A stretch of 11,340 nucleotides of DNA from Paraglomus occultum (lineage: Eukaryota > Glomeromycota > Glomeromycetes > Paraglomerales > Paraglomeraceae). Numbering within the stretch: position 1 is the stretch's first letter; the number at the start of each line of letters is the position of its first letter. This document shows positions 9,501 to 11,340 of this stretch, one piece after another. The DNA is taken from assembly GCA_910592205.1 (NCBI GenBank), contig CAJVPJ010001219.1, positions 1 to 11,340 on the forward strand, read 5' to 3'. Both the position numbers and the translations under genes were made by a program. The notes beneath the pieces were generated by a model. The model made no database searches and was not told the origin of the DNA. It saw nothing but the letters and a program-made list of their open reading frames with translations.

Positions 9501-10106
9501 CAAGCCATGTGGGATCGTGATCCACCGTTAAAACAAATTCCATACTTTACAAGCGACTTAATCAAACGATGTGAGGAGAAAGGAGTCGAATCTGTGTTCG
9601 ATTTTATGGAGTTGGAGGATGAAGATCGGAATGATGTTCTCCGCATGGATAGCCGGCAACTTCGCGAAGTGGCTCGCTTCGTTAATAGGTATCCCAGTAT
9701 CGATTTTCAATTCGCAGTGCGAGATGAGGATGAGTTAGTCGCCGGATCCCAGGCATCAATTAATGTTAAATTGACGAGAGAAATGGATGAAGATGAAGAT
9801 ACAGAGACTATTGTTGGTCCCGTTGTTGCTCCTTATTATCCACAAAAGAAGGACGAGGGATGGTGGATTGTTGTAGGTGACAGTAAGAAGAATTCTCTGC
9901 TCGGAATTAAAAGGATTACTATGAACAGGACGCTTGAAGTCAAAGTAGACTTCACCTGTCCGCCAGAAATCGGGAAGCACGATTTGAAAGTTTACTTTTT
10001 GTCAGATTCTTATATGGGTTGTGATCAAGAGTTAGATTTCGAAATTAATGTACAAGAAGGTGCTGAGGATAGTGAAGAAGAGGATGATGAAATGGATGAA
10101 TCGTAA
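3507..10106 (+). CDS. BRR2: Pre-mRNA-splicing helicase Brr2 (U5 snRNP 200 kDa helicase)
   Basis: A 2199-residue Ski2-like RNA helicase of the U5 snRNP. It unwinds U4/U6 in the nucleus to activate the spliceosome and acts again in its disassembly. Length fits the family (human and yeast proteins are about 2140-2160). The N-terminal region starts with the conserved [12 protein letters not shown] block, has an acidic stretch near 219-245, and a PWI-like domain near 297-395 (DIDAFWLQR). The active N-terminal cassette has Walker A GAGKT 552-556, DEIH 662-665, SAT 699-701 and QMLGRAGRP 898-906, then a winged helix and a Sec63 module from about 1030 to 1345. The second cassette has GSGKT 1400-1404, DELH 1502-1505, STS in place of SAT at 1539-1541, and QMMGRACRP 1734-1742, with Sec63 from about 1860 to 2175 and an acidic tail. 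Degenerate second-cassette motifs are normal for Brr2. The ATG has A at -3 and G at +4. No introns interrupt the frame. Identification is very secure. Confidence 0.98.
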   Translation: MAEQIARGNQYQYTANSNLVLQANRSELPRRDHEPSGEPESLWGKINPKDFGNKAQRTSIKDLKAKKEKALRAEEAAEMKRRKKKESALKKAYGYSNVLAATEDLEGLSYRPRTKETRETYELILAFVHQNLGDQVQDVIRSAADNVLEILKTDTLKDYDKKREMESIIGTLKAEKFAQLVNLGKKITDYQTGDAMDIDKDGERAGEIDDELGVAVVFDEEEEEEDEYGKFEVESEEDDDEAGVEAETTGVLGVGTVKEDEDKARLSEDENEGFKTVIGPEISKSVKITGAQADQKISPHDIDAFWLQRLIANYYSDPHTAQEKTTSTMQILASDINTRDCENELMNLFDYDKFDLVKILTRNRDLILWCTKLARASTDTERQQLEREMNEKGVKWILKDLGGERIRRGEGAARKGVVENAMEIDERPAPIQGPLPAAVKATLPPGVTVAPKSVVDLESLMFAQGGHLMTNKKCKLPDGSFKRLFKGYEEIHVPAPKPKPFAADEKELLITDMPEWAQAAFKGAEKLNRVQSRVYPAAFTTDENILLCAPTGAGKTNVAMLCILNELGKHRDEDTGVIDLDAFKIVYVAPMKALVQEMVGNFSVRLQPYGIKVAELTGDRQLTKQQIAETQIIITTPEKWDVITRKATDRSYTNLVKLIIIDEIHLLHDDRGPVIESIVSRTIRHMEQTQELIRLVGLSATLPNYDDVATFLRVDKKKGLFFFDSTYRPCPLKQEFIGVTEKKAIKRFQVMNEVTYQKVMERAGRNQVLIFVHSRKETAKTAKTIRDMALEKDSIGRFLREDSASREILQTESTTVKDTNLQDLLPYGFAIHHAGMTRADRTLVEELFDGKHIQVLVSTATLAWGVNLPAHTVIIKGTQIYSPEKGRWVELSPEDVLQMLGRAGRPQYDTEGEGITITSNTELQYYLSLLNQQLPIESQFISKLADNLNAEIVLGTVRNRDEAVQWLGYTYLYVRMLRNPTLYGIKLEDYEEDPTLEQKRVDLIHSAALLLDKSNLIKYDKKTGRFQVTELGRIASHYYITHSSMATYNQHLKPMMGHIELFRVFALSDEFKHIPVREEEKLELSKLLERVPEPVKEGIEESTAKINVLLQAYISKLSLEGFALVSDMVYVTQSANRILRAMFEICLRRGWAQLSRRALDLCKMVDKRMWLSMTPLRQFRQLPLDLIKRIEKKDFPWERYFDLNPQEIGEFIGIPKAGKTVHKFVHQFPKLDIQTYVQPITRSLLRIELRITPDFQWDEKVHGTAEAFWVLVEDVDGEVILYHDSFILKQKYAEEDHTITFTVPLFEPLPPNYFISVISDRWLHCETKLPISFRHLILPKKYPPHTELLDLQPLPVSALRNREAEVLYSSWVDKFNPIQTQVFNALYNSDDNVFVGAPTGSGKTVCAEFALLRLWSKSNRGRCVYIAPFQEVIDLQMTEWKQKFSNYKEGKNVVALTGETSADLKLLEAGDVIFATPTQWDVLSRRWRQRKNVQAIALVIADELHLIGSDVGPTYEIVLSRMRFIAHDTGNPIRIVCLSTSLANAQDLGEWVGCSPQTIFNFHPSVRPVPLEIHIQSYGIPHFASLMMAMAKPTYVAITSYSADRPALIFVPSRKQCRLTAVDLLTFCAADDSPDRFLHANLEDIEEHLSRVTDKALVETLRHGVGFYHEALSKQDKRIVGQLYDSGAIQVVVASRDTCWGLNLSCHMVVIMGTQYFEGKEHRYADYPITDVLQMMGRACRPREDDTGRCVLMCQGIKKDYYKKFLYEALPVESHLDRHLHDHFNAEIVTKTIRNKQDAVDYLTWTFLYRRMVENPNYYAMQGSDHRHLSDHLSELVETTVNDLTTSKCITLEDEMNVSPLNLGMIAAYYNVSYITVEMFGMSLTEKTKLKGLLEIVSSAAEFESIPIRHHEDILLKKIYDRLPVKLGNPKFNSPHIKTNILLQSHFSRTQLPPDLQSDQIVVLGKVISLLQAIVDVISSNGWLNPALAAMELAQMCVQAMWDRDPPLKQIPYFTSDLIKRCEEKGVESVFDFMELEDEDRNDVLRMDSRQLREVARFVNRYPSIDFQFAVRDEDELVAGSQASINVKLTREMDEDEDTETIVGPVVAPYYPQKKDEGWWIVVGDSKKNSLLGIKRITMNRTLEVKVDFTCPPEIGKHDLKVYFLSDSYMGCDQELDFEINVQEGAEDSEEEDDEMDES

Positions 10107-10361
10107 ACGGAAATTGATAATCTGTATTTAGTAATCAAAATAATAGAATTTGAACGATAAGTAACGACAAATAACAATAAAAATATTATAATTCAATCAC
10201 GTTATTATCATGGGGTTATCGCATCAGTACACGTTTACCACCTTATTGCTAAAAAGATGTGGGTGGTTCAAGCTTTGTTATATTACAATTCTGACAACTT
10301 GCATCGACTATCAACGCATGCTCCTTTACACATACAACTAGTCTGTCTACCGGACAGTACA
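10107..10361. other. 3' flank between convergent genes
   Basis: Brr2 comes in from the left on the plus strand and the partial membrane-protein gene from the right on the minus strand. Apart from the Brr2 poly(A) signal and a weak inverted pair (ACCACC at 10237-10242, GGTGGT at 10262-10267) I see nothing here. Confidence 0.5.
10176..10181 (+). terminator. AATAAA poly(A) signal of Brr2
   Basis: AATAAA lies 70 bases after the Brr2 stop in an A-rich stretch (ACAATAAAAATATTATAATTC). Position and context fit a fungal polyadenylation signal. There is no long genomic A-tract after it, which would be expected of a recent retrocopy. Confidence 0.6.
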
Positions 10362-10484
10362 TCAACGACTTTTTAAAATGGCATACTGTATATCATCATA
10401 TGACTTGTCTTCAATAGCGAATAGCCTGACTAAAACATCACTTACAGCAATACACATTATCATACGATCAGTAACAAGTCTTGA
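10362..10484 (-). other. Open stretch directly after the stop of the minus-strand membrane-protein gene
   Basis: After the TAA at 10485-10487 the same frame stays open for 40 codons to a TGA at 10362-10364. It includes ATG at 10463 and reads in part DVLVRLFAIEDKSYDDIQY, which looks like protein. It may be an original C-terminus cut off by a nonsense mutation, a separate small frame, or chance in 3' UTR. Confidence 0.25.
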
Positions 10485-10811
10485 TTAAATGCAAACAGAA
10501 GCTTTTCCCCCACTTCTCTGTTCTATCTCGACACCCCGTTTGTCCAAATACCAATCAACTTTCTCCTTAACCAACGACTTCAGTACCTGAAAACCATTTA
10601 TTTGCAAACTACTACTTAAATAATAAATTGATCAATTTAGAGCAAGAAATAAGCATTGGTGAGATTAAAGGGTCTACTACAATTTGTTAAAAGATACTCC
10701 TAACGAGAAATTAATGTATGGGTAATATCCAAGAAGCAGGAAAGTTTCAAACAGTGTCAATGCAGGCATGAAGGATGAATAATATAAAGTAACTATCATG
10801 ACACCTAGATA
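10485..10811 (-). CDS. 3' part of an unrecognised membrane-protein gene, cut by the transposon
   Basis: Minus-strand exons 10811-10698 (38 codons) and 10586-10485 (33 codons plus TAA) join in phase 0. The first is strongly hydrophobic (VMIVTLYYSSFMPALTLFE, then TFLLLGYYPYINFSLG), consistent with one or two membrane segments. The second is a charged tail (LKSLVKEKVDWYLDKRGVE) ending in KASVCI. Good splice sites (GTATCT at 10697, TTTTCAG ending at 10587) and preserved phase support coding. The frame is open right to the transposon edge at 10812, with in-frame ATGs at 10799 and 10769. Starting at one of these would give a 57-67 residue protein; otherwise the rest of the gene lies beyond the transposon. 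I cannot name the family. Coding status is likely but unproven. Confidence 0.5.
10587..10697 (-). other. Candidate intron of the minus-strand membrane-protein gene (111 nt)
   Basis: On the minus strand it begins GTATCT and ends GGTTTTCAG, is AT-rich, has an in-frame TAG a few codons in, and contains CTCTAAATT as a possible branch point. A second acceptor further upstream (AAGTAG, about 20 bases before) is conceivable. Confidence 0.5.
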
Positions 10812-10817
10812 CAAGGC

Positions 10818-10892
10818 AAACCCCGATAATTCGAAGACGTCGGTGCAGCAATTATTCTTCGTATTATCGGGGTTTTCGAATTGGCGGGGTTT
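10818..10892. repeat. Terminal and subterminal inverted repeats of the Tigger-type element
   Basis: An AAACCCCGATAAT-type motif occurs three times: forward at 10818-10837, inverted at 10856-10875 (20-nt arms, one mismatch, 18-nt loop), and inverted with two changes at 10873-10892. Repeated terminal motifs are known as transposase-binding sites in Tigger elements; that role is inferred here. The first pair would form a strong hairpin. Confidence 0.75.
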
Positions 10893-10990
10893 ACTCTATA
10901 AACCGAAGGTTATATTTGGGGAGAACATATGTGCGGATAAACGGGGTAAGTACTCAAGCTGCCAGATAATAATGTCGTAAACACTACTCT

Positions 10991-11340
10991 TTATTCGCTT
11001 GTGAAATAACTGCTAATTTTAGATTGAACCTTGGATAGAAAGATTGATTTATGTATATTTTTTTTACATTGATTTAACTCGTATATAAAATTTTCGCTAA
11101 GGCCAATGTCCATCTCTCTTTGTTTGAGGAATGCTGTTAATATATCAATTGATTTCACAGCGTCTGCAGCCACTATTTTCTGTTCGACTTGTGAATTGCT
11201 GCATTCCTCCTCAACTTGTTCACCATTTACCAAAGCAATTATGTCGTCATCACTCAATCTATCCTCAATCTGCAATGTAGAGTCTATATTAATATATTCG
11301 TCGGCTGTTAAAGTGGATTCAGGATCAATACGTTCGATCA
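10991..11340 (-). CDS. Tigger/pogo-like transposase, C-terminal part
   Basis: The frame is open from the window edge to a TAA at 10991-10993, giving about 116 residues; the 5' part, with the DNA-binding (CENP-B/HTH) and DDE domains, lies outside. The visible part contains ADEYINIDSTLQIEDRLSDD followed by DIIALVNGEQ, the acidic linker I know from the C-termini of Tigger/jerky-like transposases in fungi. A helical segment follows (SIDILTAFLKQREMDIGLSE) and then a lysine-rich end. No ATG-initiated start lies in the window and none is needed, since the frame enters open. No stop or frameshift interrupts what can be seen, so the element may be fairly young. Without the catalytic domain, family assignment rests on the tail and on the adjacent repeats. 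Confidence 0.75.
   Translation of the reverse strand, partial: IERIDPESTLTADEYINIDSTLQIEDRLSDDDIIALVNGEQVEEECSNSQVEQKIVAADAVKSIDILTAFLKQREMDIGLSENFIYELNQCKKNIHKSIFLSKVQSKISSYFTSE

Larger units (their letters stand above)
10812..11340 (-). mobile_element. 3' end of a pogo/Tigger-type (Tc1-mariner superfamily) DNA transposon, continues past the window
   Basis: Transposase C-terminus on the minus strand is followed, after about 100 bases of non-coding sequence, by nested inverted repeats at 10818-10892. Pogo/Tigger elements insert at TA, and a TA at 10810-10811 directly precedes the likely terminus CAAGGCAAACCCCG at 10812. The other end is outside the window, so target duplication and length cannot be checked. 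Confidence 0.75.

Noticed and set aside
10798-10980. Plus-strand open frame of 60 codons
   Set aside because: It runs through the transposon terminal repeats, antisense to the element, and has no domain.

Overview
The window looks like nuclear DNA of a fungus, most plausibly an arbuscular mycorrhizal fungus (Glomeromycotina) or a close relative. Reasons: genes are interrupted by short GT-AG introns (59, 65 and about 111 nt) with fungal-type sites; one gene encodes a fungal-sized Brr2 spliceosomal helicase; one encodes a SAM-domain protein with a PD-(D/E)XK nuclease-like motif set, a type I associate with the expanded accessory families of these fungi; and the right edge holds the end of a pogo/Tigger DNA transposon. 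The taxonomic call is inference, not proof.

Layout, left to right. Bases 1-305 are AT-rich non-coding DNA with two copies of a perfect 18-bp palindrome. Bases about 306-967 read as a decayed plus-strand gene: good protein-like stretches that jump frame at least twice and that I cannot name. Bases 968-1631 are non-coding and end in a pyrimidine-rich leader. Bases 1632-2685 are a three-exon gene for a 309-residue SAM plus nuclease-like protein. A lysine/arginine-rich C-terminal tail of 43 codons lies immediately downstream in another frame, so the gene appears to have lost its natural C-terminus to a single-base frameshift. Its 3' flank carries a 23-bp tandem duplication that doubles an AATAAA signal. 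Bases 2867-3506 are intergenic and include the promoter of the next gene.

Bases 3507-10106 are one uninterrupted 2199-codon frame for Brr2, the U5 snRNP helicase that unwinds U4/U6. Both helicase cassettes and both Sec63 modules are complete. Bases 10107-10484 are 3' flank between convergent genes. On the minus strand, 10811-10485 holds the last two exons of an unrecognised membrane protein gene. Its reading frame runs straight up to the edge of a Tigger-type transposon starting at about 10812, so the transposon probably interrupts it. Bases 10812-11340 are the 3' end of that transposon: terminal and subterminal repeats, then the C-terminus of the transposase, which continues past the window.

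The genes do not form a pathway. One conserved housekeeping gene sits between accessory, decaying and transposon-hit sequence. The most notable observations are the frameshifted SAM-nuclease gene, the decayed unnamed gene at 306-967, the intronless splicing helicase, and the membrane-protein gene cut by the transposon.
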